From: Halocynthiibacter styelae
Lineage (GTDB): Bacteria > Pseudomonadota > Alphaproteobacteria > Rhodobacterales > Rhodobacteraceae
Length of the DNA stretch: 64,000 bases
Direction: 5' to 3'
Assembly: GCF_016123485.1 (NCBI RefSeq)
Contig: NZ_JADCKQ010000011.1
Span: 79,960-143,959 of the forward strand
Notes under the pieces: generated by a model
Database searches by the model: none
Seen by the model: only the letters and a program-made list of their open reading frames with translations
What the model was told of the DNA's origin: nothing
In this document: positions 18,533-27,230 of the stretch, one piece after another
Numbering within the stretch: the first letter of the stretch is position 1
Layout of the letters: every line of letters begins with the position of its first letter
Position numbers and translations under genes: made by a program

Positions 18533-19336
18533 ATGTCCCTGTTTCATCTGTTTCTTGTCGCCATTATCCAGGGCCTGACAGAATTCCTTCCGGTCTCTTC
18601 CTCCGGCCACCTTATCCTTTTACCGGTCCTGACCGGGGCCGAGGATCAAGGGCAAGTGATCGACGTTGCAGTTCACCTGGGCACCCTGATTGCCGTGGTC
18701 ATTTTCTTCTGGCGCGAAGTATCAGAAGCCGCCCTTGGCCTGCCCCGCCTGGCCACGGGCAAAGCAGATACCCCCGGATCAAAGCTTGCCCTTCTGCTGA
18801 TCATCGCAACCATCCCCGCCATCATTTTCGGCCTGATGCTGAAACTGACCGGCCTGGATGATATGATGCGATCCATCAAAGTAATTGGCTTTACGATGAT
18901 CGGCTTTGGCATCGTGCTGTATATCGCCGACCAGAAAGGCCCGACCAAACGCAACGCGGCCAGCTGGGGCCTGCGAGATGCAATTGTTATGGGCCTTTGG
19001 CAGGCCGTGGCGCTGATCCCCGGCACATCCCGTTCTGGCGCAACCATTACCGGCGCACGCAGCCTTGGCTTCAACCGCGAAGATGCGGCGCGCCTGTCTA
19101 TGCTGATGTCGATCCCGACAATTCTGGCTGCAGGCGGATTGCTGGGCCTGGAAGTCGCCACCACTGCTAATATGCAGGCGGTGAAAGACGGCGCGGTTGC
19201 CGCCGCCTTCGCCTGCGTAGCCGCCCTTCTGGCGCTGACCCTGATGATGCGCCTGCTGCGCAGCGTCAGCTACACGCCCTATGTGATCTACCGGATCGGC
19301 CTGGGCGTGGTGCTGTTGTGGTTCGCCTACGCCTGA
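18533..19336 (+). CDS. uppP: undecaprenyl-diphosphatase
   Basis: This encodes 267 residues with many membrane helices. Family motifs are present: LTEFLPVSSSGHLILLP near the N-terminus and ALIPGTSRSGATITGARSLG in the middle. It recycles the lipid carrier for peptidoglycan and O-antigen by removing a phosphate from undecaprenyl diphosphate at the periplasmic face, and in other species confers bacitracin tolerance. The ATG at 18533 has only a weak ribosome site. It diverges from gltD across about 210 bases and converges directly, with zero spacing, on the gene at 19337. Confidence 0.96.
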   Translation: MSLFHLFLVAIIQGLTEFLPVSSSGHLILLPVLTGAEDQGQVIDVAVHLGTLIAVVIFFWREVSEAALGLPRLATGKADTPGSKLALLLIIATIPAIIFGLMLKLTGLDDMMRSIKVIGFTMIGFGIVLYIADQKGPTKRNAASWGLRDAIVMGLWQAVALIPGTSRSGATITGARSLGFNREDAARLSMLMSIPTILAAGGLLGLEVATTANMQAVKDGAVAAAFACVAALLALTLMMRLLRSVSYTPYVIYRIGLGVVLLWFAYA

Positions 19337-20320
19337 TCAGTCGCGCAGATTAGCAGCTGAATCGCGGATGTCGTCATATTGCCCGGACGGACGATAACGC
19401 CACAGATATTCCGACAGGACGCTATCCATGCGCACCGGATCAATGCCCAGATCCGCAAGGGTTTTCGCACCTTCCGACACAACATTGTCATCCGCCAGGG
19501 ACCGCAGCTGATCGCGTGTCATCAGGAAGTTCGGGATTGCCCCAAGAGAAAGCATTTCAATCAGGGACAAAGCACCAGCTTTGATATGCGCGATAAACAT
19601 CGGAAGACCGATGAGAATACGTTTACGGTATGACACCTCAAGCGCCTTTTCCATTGCCTCGCGGAAGGTAATCACCTCAGCCCCGCCTAACTCATAAACG
19701 CCTGGCGCAGCAGCACTGGTCGCGCCAGCAACCGCAGCCTTCGCCACATCATCCACATAGACCGGCTGGAATTTCGTGGAACCGGCAAAAACTGGCATCA
19801 CAGGGGTGAAACGTGACAGGCCCGCGATCTTGTTAAAGAAACCATCTTCCGGACCAAAGATCACGGAAGGGCGCAGGATCACGGCATCATGGAAATGCGC
19901 CAGAACATTCGCTTCGCCCGCTGCCTTGCTTTGCTGATATTTGCTGGTGCTCTCGGCACTCGCACCAATGGCAGACAGATGTACCAGACGCGCAATCCCT
20001 TCTTCCGCCGCAATACGTGCGATGCGTCCGGCGCCCTCAGACTGCACCGCGTCAAAACTTTGCCTGCCGCTTTCGTCCAGAATACCAACACAGTTCACAA
20101 CCGCATCCGCCCCCTGCATCACCGCACGCACAGAGGCATCATCGCGGATATTGCAGAACACAGGTTCCACCTGGCCTGGGGTGCCATAGGGCTTCACATG
20201 CAGGGATTCATTCGGGCGACGCCCGGCCACACGCACACGCCAGCCTTCTTTCGCCATGCGTCGTGCAATATAGCGACCGACAAAACCGGCACCGCCGAAG
20301 ATCGTGACTAATCCGCTCAT
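19337..20320 (-). CDS. NAD(P)-binding protein, complex I NDUFA9 subunit family
   Basis: This encodes 327 residues. The Rossmann motif IFGGAGFVGRYIARRMAKEG is at the N-terminus and FVGRYIA/GRRPNE give an atypical short-chain dehydrogenase. The Tyr-Lys pair of classical SDRs is replaced by STSKYQQSKAAGE. Alphaproteobacterial relatives are close to the mitochondrial complex I accessory subunit NDUFA9. The role in bacteria (assembly, or a quinone-biosynthesis-type reductase) is unclear to me. Start ATG 20320 follows GGAGGATACCC. Its stop abuts the uppP stop. Confidence 0.88.
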   Translation of the reverse strand: MSGLVTIFGGAGFVGRYIARRMAKEGWRVRVAGRRPNESLHVKPYGTPGQVEPVFCNIRDDASVRAVMQGADAVVNCVGILDESGRQSFDAVQSEGAGRIARIAAEEGIARLVHLSAIGASAESTSKYQQSKAAGEANVLAHFHDAVILRPSVIFGPEDGFFNKIAGLSRFTPVMPVFAGSTKFQPVYVDDVAKAAVAGATSAAAPGVYELGGAEVITFREAMEKALEVSYRKRILIGLPMFIAHIKAGALSLIEMLSLGAIPNFLMTRDQLRSLADDNVVSEGAKTLADLGIDPVRMDSVLSEYLWRYRPSGQYDDIRDSAANLRD

Positions 20321-20527
20321 TGGGTATCCTCCGGGAATTTCCTGACACAGGCATAGCTTTCTGCACCCGCACAGACAAGATTAAACCCGGCGATTTACCC
20401 CGCGACCAAAACACTTTGCGGTACTCAGATGCAGTAAACGCGAAGAATCTTAAAGATTCACAAAAAACCTGCGTTTTCGCATTGACACCCCCCGCCCACA
20501 GGTCTAAATCCGCCCTCACCAACCCGT

Positions 20528-20614
20528 GCCCAGATGGCGGAATTGGTAGACGCGCTAGCTTCAGGTGCTAGTGTCCGTATGGACGTGGAGGTTCGAGTCC
20601 TCTTCTGGGCACCA
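20528..20614 (+). tRNA. tRNA-Leu (anticodon CAG), CCA encoded
   Basis: The acceptor stem GCCCAGA/TCTGGGC, a D-arm, the anticodon arm CTAGC-TTCAGGT-GCTAG, a long variable arm typical of class II tRNAs and the T-arm GAGGTTCGAGTCCTC are all readable, ending in encoded ACCA. The anticodon CAG reads leucine CUG. Its 3' end is the attachment site of the element that follows. Confidence 0.97.
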
Positions 20615-20618
20615 ATTT
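20601..20618 (+). repeat. attachment-site repeat, tRNA side
   Basis: TCTTCTGGGCACCAATTT covers the 3' end of tRNA-Leu and four to five bases after CCA. It matches 27079-27096 at 17 of 18 positions, so integration restored the tRNA. Confidence 0.88.
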
Positions 20619-20835
20619 TCAGATAAAATTTGTTGAAAATCAATCACCTACCTTGTGTGATGATTTCCCATTCCCCACATGTTCCCCAATTTTTCATGAA
20701 TAGCATGGAACAAAATTCAGTTTAGAAAAGCTGATTTTAAACCACCCGCTTTCGCGCACGAATATATCTACGCTCGAAAGCAGGGAGCTCCACCTTTCCT
20801 TAATAAAGGAAATAGCGCAGTAGCCGCCAAGGTAC

Positions 20836-21996
20836 CTACAGCCCAAAGTCAAATAATCGAGAAGAATATCTTTCCCTCAAACAATCCACACTAGATCCAC
20901 ACTCATCTCGGCGAGACAGCCAACTTCGTTGAGCAGTAATTAAGTCTTGGCGGACAACACCAGTACTGGCATTCCTCAACTGAACATAGACCCGGCTCAA
21001 AACTCGGTCATAAGGCCATAATTCAGGAGAACCACAGAGGGTTAATTCGGTCACACTTTCTGCCTTACCGCAATCAAAGCTAGGACCGACCAGTCCCGTA
21101 CTCAATGAGTTCGCCCTCAACCTCTGCTCCGCTGCCAAACACCAACGAACAAGACTCTCCGTCTCTCTATCCGCATTGGAAGCATCCATATATCCCCCCA
21201 AAAGATTTACGAAAACTTCCTCTCCAAATAGATTGTGTCCACGTGACAGGAGCCTACGTGCCTCATTGGTCCAAAAAACCTCGCCAACATCAAACAATTC
21301 TGAGCAATGATTCGCCAAACCAACATACCCAACAACTTGGCGAGTTATTCTGTGAGGTGAAGGCCTTTCGGAAGGTGCAATCACACGCTCACCATTATCG
21401 ACGTAAACGTCTATGTCCAAAAGTTGGGCGACAAAGGGAGTAATGGGCAACAGCGGCTCATCAGGCCGTGCAATCGTAAAATATTCAACAACCTGAGTAT
21501 TTAGACCTAGTTCATTTAGGTATGCACCAATTCTGGCATTTGCCACACCCGATTCACGAATATTGTGCCCCCCGTCTTGCTCAGCCCCAATCTGGTATGC
21601 TGCATGGACACTAATATCTGCCAGTTGAGACATATACCGCTGAGAGCCAGAAATCCACATTACCGCGCAAATAGAGTGACAGCCCTCCCCTTCACCAACA
21701 ACTGTTGCAAACCCTCTCAAAGCAATATCTGCAGCTATTGAAAGGCCCTCAGCAACGCTCCCTCCTTCAGACTCCAACAAAATCACCGCATTCGGAACTT
21801 CCCTAGACATCCTAAAGAAAGCACTCGCGTCTCCCTCAATAATTGGTCCTTTAACGAAAATAAATGTTCGCCCTCCCTCACTGTAGCTCTCGAATGTCGC
21901 AGCCACTGAAGAAGATGAACATAAGATGCAAGTTAAACACCCTACTACCAGCATAAGATGGAGCCTGCTGAATAGCTCAGATAGTTTCAAATACAT
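20836..21996 (-). CDS. secreted ClpP-like protease fold fused to LprI domain
   Basis: This encodes 386 residues. An N-terminal signal/anchor (LMLVVGCLTCILCSSSSVAA) is followed by a ClpP/crotonase-type domain. It has the oxyanion strand ILLESEGGSVAEGLSIA, the candidate nucleophile region CHSICAVMWISGSQRYM and the following His in ISVHAAYQ. The C-terminal about 80 residues (DCGKAESVTELTLCGSPELW, RSWLSRRDECGSSVDCLRERY) match the LprI (DUF1311) lysozyme-inhibitor pattern with its cysteines. It is therefore probably a periplasmic protein carrying both modules. It is the only obvious cargo of the element, at the tRNA-proximal end. Target and activity are unknown. Confidence 0.8.
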   Translation of the reverse strand: MYLKLSELFSRLHLMLVVGCLTCILCSSSSVAATFESYSEGGRTFIFVKGPIIEGDASAFFRMSREVPNAVILLESEGGSVAEGLSIAADIALRGFATVVGEGEGCHSICAVMWISGSQRYMSQLADISVHAAYQIGAEQDGGHNIRESGVANARIGAYLNELGLNTQVVEYFTIARPDEPLLPITPFVAQLLDIDVYVDNGERVIAPSERPSPHRITRQVVGYVGLANHCSELFDVGEVFWTNEARRLLSRGHNLFGEEVFVNLLGGYMDASNADRETESLVRWCLAAEQRLRANSLSTGLVGPSFDCGKAESVTELTLCGSPELWPYDRVLSRVYVQLRNASTGVVRQDLITAQRSWLSRRDECGSSVDCLRERYSSRLFDFGL

Positions 21997-22121
21997 AAAT
22001 CAACCTATCTTCTATGAGTTTTGAGTTTTCATCGCAAAATGCGAACAGCAATAATATGGACCTTAAACACCTGCCCCGTTGTTCTCGCAATATTATTTAA
22101 CATGACAGCACTGCGTTTCTC

Positions 22122-22173
22122 GCGTTTTCAGCGTTTTCACTGCCCAACAAAGCGCAGGAAACGCAGAAAACGC
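22122..22173. terminator. stem-loop downstream of the DUF3987 gene
   Basis: Two GCGTTTTC blocks (22122-22129, 22131-22138) can pair with GGAAACGC (22157-22164) and GAAAACGC (22166-22173). The structure lies 14 bases past the stop of the minus-strand gene. No strong U-tract is visible, so the terminator role is tentative. Confidence 0.4.
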
Positions 22174-22186
22174 AACGTGCCACGCG

Positions 22187-23677
22187 CTATTCCCTTATAA
22201 TTCGATAAGCAAGTTTTCTGGATTTTCCATTGACCACCACCCCGACAGGTAGCGGCACAACCCAACCGTAACTTTCCAGTATTTTCAAGGCTTCTTTAAT
22301 CTTATGCGTTTCTCGCAATGCGTTAGGGCCACGATTCAAAATCTGGCTCGGCAGAACAATATCTTCAGCCCAACTATTCAGAAGCCAACGCCGCAATGTT
22401 TCAGCCCGGTCTATTTTTTCAGATACAACAGCAGCATTTGCGAGACGCACAACCTCTGAAAGATAGAAGCGCGCCAATGTAATCGCATCAGCCATAACGG
22501 CAACGGATACGGTATTGGCTTCAGTGCTTGCCCATAAGGTCTGCACAGCGGCAATACGTGCGGCCTGTTCGGCGCTCTTGCTCGCGTAGGGCGTAACATG
22601 GCAAAACTTATCACCGGGGCGCTGGGCGCGCTCTGTTTCCTGATAGTATTCCCACAGCAAGCCCTTTGCACTTTCTGACATCTTCAGGATAGCGGGTTCC
22701 AATTGGTTGCGCGTCCCTTCACGCAAAGGCATCTGCGCGCCCAAATACCCACTTAGCTTTGCCGAAAAGCGGGCAAGCACAGCGTCACTTTCGGGATTAT
22801 ATCCGACCCTGGTTCGCCGCCCAATATTGCTTTCTGGTTCACAAATTAGAAAGCGCGCAAGAAACCCTTGCCCATTTGCGATAGGGTCTGCCAGCAAGGG
22901 GCGCACGGCAACAGGTTGCGCCATCATATGAGATGCAAGCCGCCTACCTCTGAGGGTAGAAGCACCATCACCCGCCCGCGTTCGGTTTATCGGCGTTCCA
23001 TCCCAAAGCCCCGAAAGCCCAGCGCAGGTTTTAAGTCTGTTTTCACCATTCATTGCGTGGCCACCAAAGAACCCCCCGCCTTCATCCGTAAATAGACCAA
23101 GTGAAGGGTGGCCCAGCGCGTACAGCTTTACCAATCCTTCAAATGTTGGATCCGTTGCTGTGCGGTTAGGCGAAAGCGGAAGCTCAGGACGGCGCATCAT
23201 TGCCTTCAAATCTGCACGCGCTTCAACTGCTTTCCCGCCTGCGCCACTGGCAGCCCTGATAAGTTTGGTTTCTTGTGCTTCATACAGTTTGATTTCCCGT
23301 TCAGCATCTGCAAGCGTGCAAGCATAATCCACGGCACGCTGGTCTTCAAAATCTCGCAACCCCGCCATAAGCAATTTATCACACCCCGTTTTGCGTTCAC
23401 CAGATCGGGCAATCGTCAGGCAAAACAGAGACGAAGGGGCCGTACCACCAAGGGTCTCAACATCGGCAAAACCCTGAACCGCCAGAGAGGCAATAGAAAG
23501 GGCGCTCTGGGCTGCTATCGCAACAGGTGCTTGCGTTTTATCCTCTACGGCCTCAACAGCCTCTCTAAGCACGCCCAGCGCCTCAACGGGGTAATCTTCC
23601 CCCTTTGGTATGTCGCGAACAAGGGGTTGCGGGCCTTCAACTTGCACCTCTTGCAGATGGTTAGGTTCAGCATTCAT
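22187..23677 (-). CDS. DUF3987 family replication-type protein
   Basis: This encodes 496 residues from ATG 23677 (MNAEPNHLQEVQV), which overlaps the upstream stop in ATGA; earlier starts in the frame would run into the upstream gene. The DUF3987 pattern is visible. Residues around FCLTIARSGERKTGCDKLL form a degenerate P-loop, and LGLFTDEGGGFFGGHAMN forms the Walker-B-like strand. The segment LADPIANGQGFLARFLICEP is typical of the family. The C-terminal about 120 residues look like winged helices (RAETLRRWLLNSWAED...). Such proteins sit next to primases in phages, plasmids and satellites and are presumed helicase-like. Confidence 0.82.
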   Translation of the reverse strand: MNAEPNHLQEVQVEGPQPLVRDIPKGEDYPVEALGVLREAVEAVEDKTQAPVAIAAQSALSIASLAVQGFADVETLGGTAPSSLFCLTIARSGERKTGCDKLLMAGLRDFEDQRAVDYACTLADAEREIKLYEAQETKLIRAASGAGGKAVEARADLKAMMRRPELPLSPNRTATDPTFEGLVKLYALGHPSLGLFTDEGGGFFGGHAMNGENRLKTCAGLSGLWDGTPINRTRAGDGASTLRGRRLASHMMAQPVAVRPLLADPIANGQGFLARFLICEPESNIGRRTRVGYNPESDAVLARFSAKLSGYLGAQMPLREGTRNQLEPAILKMSESAKGLLWEYYQETERAQRPGDKFCHVTPYASKSAEQAARIAAVQTLWASTEANTVSVAVMADAITLARFYLSEVVRLANAAVVSEKIDRAETLRRWLLNSWAEDIVLPSQILNRGPNALRETHKIKEALKILESYGWVVPLPVGVVVNGKSRKLAYRIIRE

Positions 23678-24543
23678 TGCGCACCACCTCTCAGCATCAG
23701 AACGTCGTTCCAATCCTTGCCGCAAGGCGCTGGCAAAATGCTGACTTCCCAACCCAAGGCCATTGCGCGCCTCATCAATACCTGCCCTGCATTCCCGCCA
23801 GCGGGGTCGCCATCCGTCGCAATGACAAGCTTGCGGAAACCTTGGGGTAATCTAAGGGATTTCATTCCTGATGTGGAAAGGCACGACCACACCACAGAGG
23901 AGCCAGAAAGCATCCCTGACATAAGCGACAACCCTGTTTCTATGCCCTCACACACGACCAACTTGTCACGACCATCAGACAAGCGCACAGCACCGCCAGC
24001 GCACGATCCCAACATCATTTTAGCACTGCAAACAAGGCGACCACCCTGACCATTCAGAAAGGTTCTGTGAAGACCCCCAACAGGCTGCACATTTGCAACC
24101 ATTGCCGGAAGATGCTGGGCGCTGGGCGCATGGAACAGATTCGGCATGAAACGCAGGCTCGATGGCAGGTCGCAAGTTATGCCTCTATTGCGTAGATAAG
24201 ACTCTGCAAGCGTGCCTTTTATTGGCCTCGCATTTCGCCAGATTGCCCTTGCCCGCTTCACATTATCAGACGCCGTAAAAGAAGGCGCACCCACTTCGCA
24301 CCACCGGGGTTTCAGGTTCTCGCAGGTTTCAGGTTCTGAAAACTGAAGAACATCCAACAGATCGGTAAATTCACAGCCGGATTTAAAGCAATGCAGCAAG
24401 AGCTTGCCTTCCTTGATATTAAAGCTAAGGGCATTTTGATCGGGGCGCTGTTCTGGCTGACAGATCGGACAGGGGGCTTGCCCCTGACCGTTCTTCCAAT
24501 ATCCGCCCAGCGCACGCACGACTGAAGATATATCGGACATCAT
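23674..24543 (-). CDS. CHC2-type zinc finger and toprim domain protein (primase-like)
   Basis: This encodes 289 residues from ATG 24543 (MMSDISSVVRALGG), overlapping the upstream stop by 4 bases. The zinc-finger-like N-terminus has CPICQ and LHCFKSGC (about 25-60). The toprim fold is shown by LVVCEGIETGLSLMSG and IATDGDPAGGNAG, with the acidic residues that bind Mg2+. It lacks a separate primase RNA-polymerase subdomain of DnaG size. With the downstream DUF3987 protein it forms the split primase-helicase pair common in small integrative elements, and would prime replication of the excised element. Confidence 0.87.
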   Translation of the reverse strand: MMSDISSVVRALGGYWKNGQGQAPCPICQPEQRPDQNALSFNIKEGKLLLHCFKSGCEFTDLLDVLQFSEPETCENLKPRWCEVGAPSFTASDNVKRARAIWRNARPIKGTLAESYLRNRGITCDLPSSLRFMPNLFHAPSAQHLPAMVANVQPVGGLHRTFLNGQGGRLVCSAKMMLGSCAGGAVRLSDGRDKLVVCEGIETGLSLMSGMLSGSSVVWSCLSTSGMKSLRLPQGFRKLVIATDGDPAGGNAGQVLMRRAMALGWEVSILPAPCGKDWNDVLMLRGGAQ

Positions 24544-24833
24544 TTGGCATCCTCCTTCAGCGATTTGGCAGAAGGGGGAAAGTTCAGGTCGCACAGGCGC
24601 GTTCCCGGCTTCAGCCAGTAATACCGAATTTTGTCCTTTCCCCGGTATTCGCGCTCAATTGGCCAATCGTATTGATTTGCCAGCACCTCGATTATTGCCG
24701 CAAGCCGCCAGCAATCAACGTGCCTGATCGTCGTTCTGTGTGACAGCACTTCGCCAGAAAGCAGAGCGCTACAGACATAAAAGCGCTGCGTTCGGTCCGC
24801 AAACCAACGCGTATCGTTTGACTTATCAGTCAT
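24540..24833 (-). CDS. small hypothetical protein of the element
   Basis: This encodes 97 residues; ATG 24833 follows GAGAGGATATCTCT. The middle segment (HVDCWRLAAIIEVLANQYDW followed by IEREYRGKDKIRYYWLKPG) reads like a short winged helix. That pattern is common in phage proteins next to primases, where it is annotated only as hypothetical. The gene is the first of three overlapping cistrons (4-base overlaps) leading to the primase and DUF3987 genes, so it is likely expressed with them. It begins 99 bases after the end of the AlpA-like gene. Confidence 0.75.
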   Translation of the reverse strand: MTDKSNDTRWFADRTQRFYVCSALLSGEVLSHRTTIRHVDCWRLAAIIEVLANQYDWPIEREYRGKDKIRYYWLKPGTRLCDLNFPPSAKSLKEDAK

Positions 24834-24932
24834 AGAGATATCCTCTCATAATGACCGCGACCCGGATAAAGGCACAGTTTTCCCGTTCACGCCCCGCAAG
24901 GCGTGTTACTTTATCCGGTACGGCTGATTTCA

Positions 24933-25109
24933 TTATTCGGGCGCGTTGCCCGTGATCCACTGGTCAATCGCAGTTACTTCCAGAAGCACTGCGCCCCCCC
25001 TTTTTATTGGGGAGAGTTCACCCGCTTCAAAAGCGCGGTAGAATGTCGATCGAGAGAGGGAATAAATCTCAACGGCTCGGTTAATCCGAATATACTTCGG
25101 TGTCTTCAA
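24933..25109 (-). CDS. AlpA-like helix-turn-helix regulator / excisionase, TTG start
   Basis: This encodes 58 residues, found by reading the complement. The TTG start at 25109 follows AGGAG with an 8-base gap (CAGGAGTCAGACCATTG). The sequence carries the AlpA/MerR-like recognition helix YSLSRSTFYRAFEAGELSP, then LLEVTAIDQWI near the end. AlpA-type proteins activate integrase or excision genes in P4-like satellites. Its position between the integrase and the replication genes, and its orientation, fit that role. The weak initiation codon may keep its level low. The gene is short enough that an automatic annotation could easily miss it. Confidence 0.82.
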   Translation of the reverse strand: MKTPKYIRINRAVEIYSLSRSTFYRAFEAGELSPIKRGGAVLLEVTAIDQWITGNAPE

Positions 25110-25646
25110 TGGTCTGACTCCTGTCAGTTACGCCATCTCAGAAATTCCAAACCGGGGTTGATATGTCTCACCAAACATGAACATCATGTGAGCAAGAAAG
25201 ACTCAAACCGGAAGGTAACTTCCTTTGGCTTTTTCGTATTTGCCCCCCATTTGGCGAAAGTTGTTCAGGCCTAGCCTAGGGGGGGGCACTCTTAAGTGTA
25301 ATGAAACACTATGCCACAGCATAAACAAACCGCCCGCTCTCGCAAGGGCACGGGCCGTTTTGTTTATTGGCGCTCGGTGATTTTGCGGCCCAAATGTGGA
25401 CCGCATCTAAATATTTGTTAACACATCCCAACCCGTTGTTTGCATGTAATAAATACATAACATATTCGTATCTCATGCACATACGCGGCACAGGTGGATA
25501 TTGAAATCATTAGGTTATTTTTCCCGGAGAGAGAATGCCACAATGCGCGCCAATGTTCACGATTTTCCCCATTCCAATGTATCCATTTTGTGGTCCAAAA
25601 AAAAATTCATTTTTCTTGCAATCCATGCCGCTGAAACGACAAAATC
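25110..25646. other. 537-base intergenic region of the element
   Basis: There is no convincing gene. Short open frames here have no start sites or coding character. The region holds a run of eight G at about 25281 (position by eye), the terminator-like hairpin at 25324-25367 and AT-rich sequence near 25560-25640, which may hold promoters or integrase-binding arm sites. Confidence 0.6.
25324..25367. terminator. terminator-like hairpin inside the element
   Basis: ACCGCCCG (about 25329-25336) can pair with CGGGCCGT (25351-25358), followed by TTTTGTTT. The opposite strand also ends in TTTGTTTAT, so it may stop transcripts from both sides. Confidence 0.5.
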
Positions 25647-26921
25647 TCAGCCGTTTCGCCGAAACGGTGACAAGTGAATTACATCCGACGATTCGTCCTC
25701 ACCCTGAATGATTCGCCCCCATGCGCGCAACAGTTCCAATCTCTGATCCAGAAAATCACTTCGGCTATAGCTGCGCTCAACAATGCTACCGATGGAATGC
25801 GCCAGGGCCGTTTCAGCCACCGCGTAAGAATTAGGATAGACCTCAGAAACCCACGACCGGAAACAGGCACGCACGCCATGGGGTCGATAAGGTTCCGACC
25901 ACTTCCAGCGTTTTTCACATTCACGCATGATGTTCTCTAGGGCCTGGTCACTGATAACCGGAACGCGCTTTCCACTGGCTGGCTCACCATCACGTTTAGA
26001 TGAAAACAAATAACCGCCCCGACAATCGTCCACAGATCGCGATACAAGGGCTTTCATTTCATCCGTAAGCGGCACCCTGAAATCATCCGTTTTACCTTCC
26101 TTGCCCTTCATCTTTTCACCGGGCACAGTCCACACATCACCTTCAAATTCGCTTATATGGGCCATACGCACGGGTTTCAGGCGCACACCCCCACCAAGTA
26201 AGAGGTAGAGCATCAGGGCGCGCTGCACGGTGTTCTCAGGGTCCAGAGACTGATACAGTCTCGCGGCCTCTGCCACTGGCAGCGCCGGGTGCGGCACAGG
26301 TTTGTGAGTTACAGCCCCCAAGCGCACCTTTGCATTCGGGATGGCATTCAGATCGACAGACAGCCCGCTTGCCGCTGCGTACTTCATAATCGTTGAAAGG
26401 CGGTTCAGGGCTTTCTTTGCTGTTGGGTGCTTGCTGTGCCAGATCGGGGATAAAGCCTTGTGAATATCCGCCTGTGAGATTGCCTCAACATCCATATGGC
26501 CCAGCGCTGGTAAGATATAAAGCTTCACAGGGCTTTCCCAGCGCCCGGCCTGCCCGCCATCCTTTAGCGTAGCTTTTATAGATTCAAACGCTTCCGGCGC
26601 GATATCTGCGAGTGTTTTGGTATTGAGTTTGCTTTGTTGCTCACGTTCCAGGCGCTCAATTTCATCATGAGGCTTGCCGCCTGTCGCTTTCATCCATGCA
26701 GCCCAGCGGTCACGTGCTGCACGCGCATCTTTCAAGCTAACCGCCTCCACAGACCCCAACCCCAAATCCCAACGCTTTTTTAGATATGTATAACGGTAAA
26801 CCCACGACCCTCTGGCACGGCCATCGTCCCCCAACCCTTTTGAGTAAAGATAAAGCCCCCCACCATCGGAATACTTTTGTTCGGTGGCATTCTTTAAAAT
26901 GTTCGGTGGCAACTTGCCCAT
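25647..26921 (-). CDS. P4-type tyrosine recombinase (integrase)
   Basis: This encodes 424 residues from ATG 26921 (MGKLPPNILK), which has GGGGA six bases upstream; ATG 26927 or GTG 26945 are alternatives. The DUF4102 N-terminal arm-binding domain contains KYSDGGGLYLYSKG and the core-binding domain spans about 100-200. The catalytic domain shows Arg in GGGVRLKPVRMA, the HxxR box in RPHGVRACFRSWVSE, a further His in TALAHSIG and the tyrosine in VERSYSRSD. All catalytic residues are present, so it should be active. It lies at the far end from the tRNA, as usual for this class, and probably recombines the tRNA-Leu 3' end. Confidence 0.94.
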   Translation of the reverse strand: MGKLPPNILKNATEQKYSDGGGLYLYSKGLGDDGRARGSWVYRYTYLKKRWDLGLGSVEAVSLKDARAARDRWAAWMKATGGKPHDEIERLEREQQSKLNTKTLADIAPEAFESIKATLKDGGQAGRWESPVKLYILPALGHMDVEAISQADIHKALSPIWHSKHPTAKKALNRLSTIMKYAAASGLSVDLNAIPNAKVRLGAVTHKPVPHPALPVAEAARLYQSLDPENTVQRALMLYLLLGGGVRLKPVRMAHISEFEGDVWTVPGEKMKGKEGKTDDFRVPLTDEMKALVSRSVDDCRGGYLFSSKRDGEPASGKRVPVISDQALENIMRECEKRWKWSEPYRPHGVRACFRSWVSEVYPNSYAVAETALAHSIGSIVERSYSRSDFLDQRLELLRAWGRIIQGEDESSDVIHLSPFRRNG

Positions 26922-27078
26922 ATACATTCCCCATATATTCCCCACGAAGCATTGCTATACAGCGAAGCAGCATGACACAAGGAGAAACAATAATTGTACC
27001 AATAATCCTTATTTTGAAGGGGATCCTCAAACAGTATGGATTGAGGTGAAATACTAGGGAATACATACTTCGGTGCAT

Positions 27079-27096
27079 CTTTTGGGCACCAATTTA
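27079..27096 (+). repeat. attachment-site repeat, right end of element
   Basis: TCTTTTGGGCACCAATTT is a near copy of the tRNA-Leu 3' end (one C-to-T difference). It marks the right boundary of the integrative element, about 150 bases beyond the integrase start. Confidence 0.87.
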
Positions 27097-27230
27097 CCAA
27101 AAAAATGTAGATCGCGATTATGCCAACTGGCACTTTTCGCACGCACTTTGCGATCCAGCTTTATCCCTGCATAAGTCCAGTTCCCCACAACTTCTTGCAC
27201 ATCGTCCCTGCAGTGGCTAAACATCCTCTT

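Larger units (their letters stand above)
20601..27096. mobile_element. integrative element in tRNA-Leu, about 6.5 kb
   Basis: The element is bounded by an 18-bp direct repeat with one mismatch: the tRNA 3' end plus AATTT on the left, and its copy at 27079 on the right. It encodes, from the right, a P4-type tyrosine integrase, an AlpA-like regulator, a small unknown, a CHC2/toprim primase-type protein, a DUF3987 protein and a secreted ClpP-like/LprI cargo gene, all on the minus strand. There are no structural, packaging or conjugation genes, so it resembles a small satellite or P4-like island that relies on helpers. Composition is patchier and more AT-rich than the flanks. Confidence 0.88.

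Noticed and set aside
20458..20643. Minus-strand open frame of 61 codons over tRNA-Leu (RTRTSTSIRTLAPEASAS)
   Set aside because: It is the antisense translation of the tRNA, a well-known false gene; no ribosome site or independent coding signal.
25203..25491. Two small minus-strand frames between the integrase and the AlpA-like gene
   Set aside because: They overlap each other and the terminator-like hairpin, with no domains and no convincing starts.
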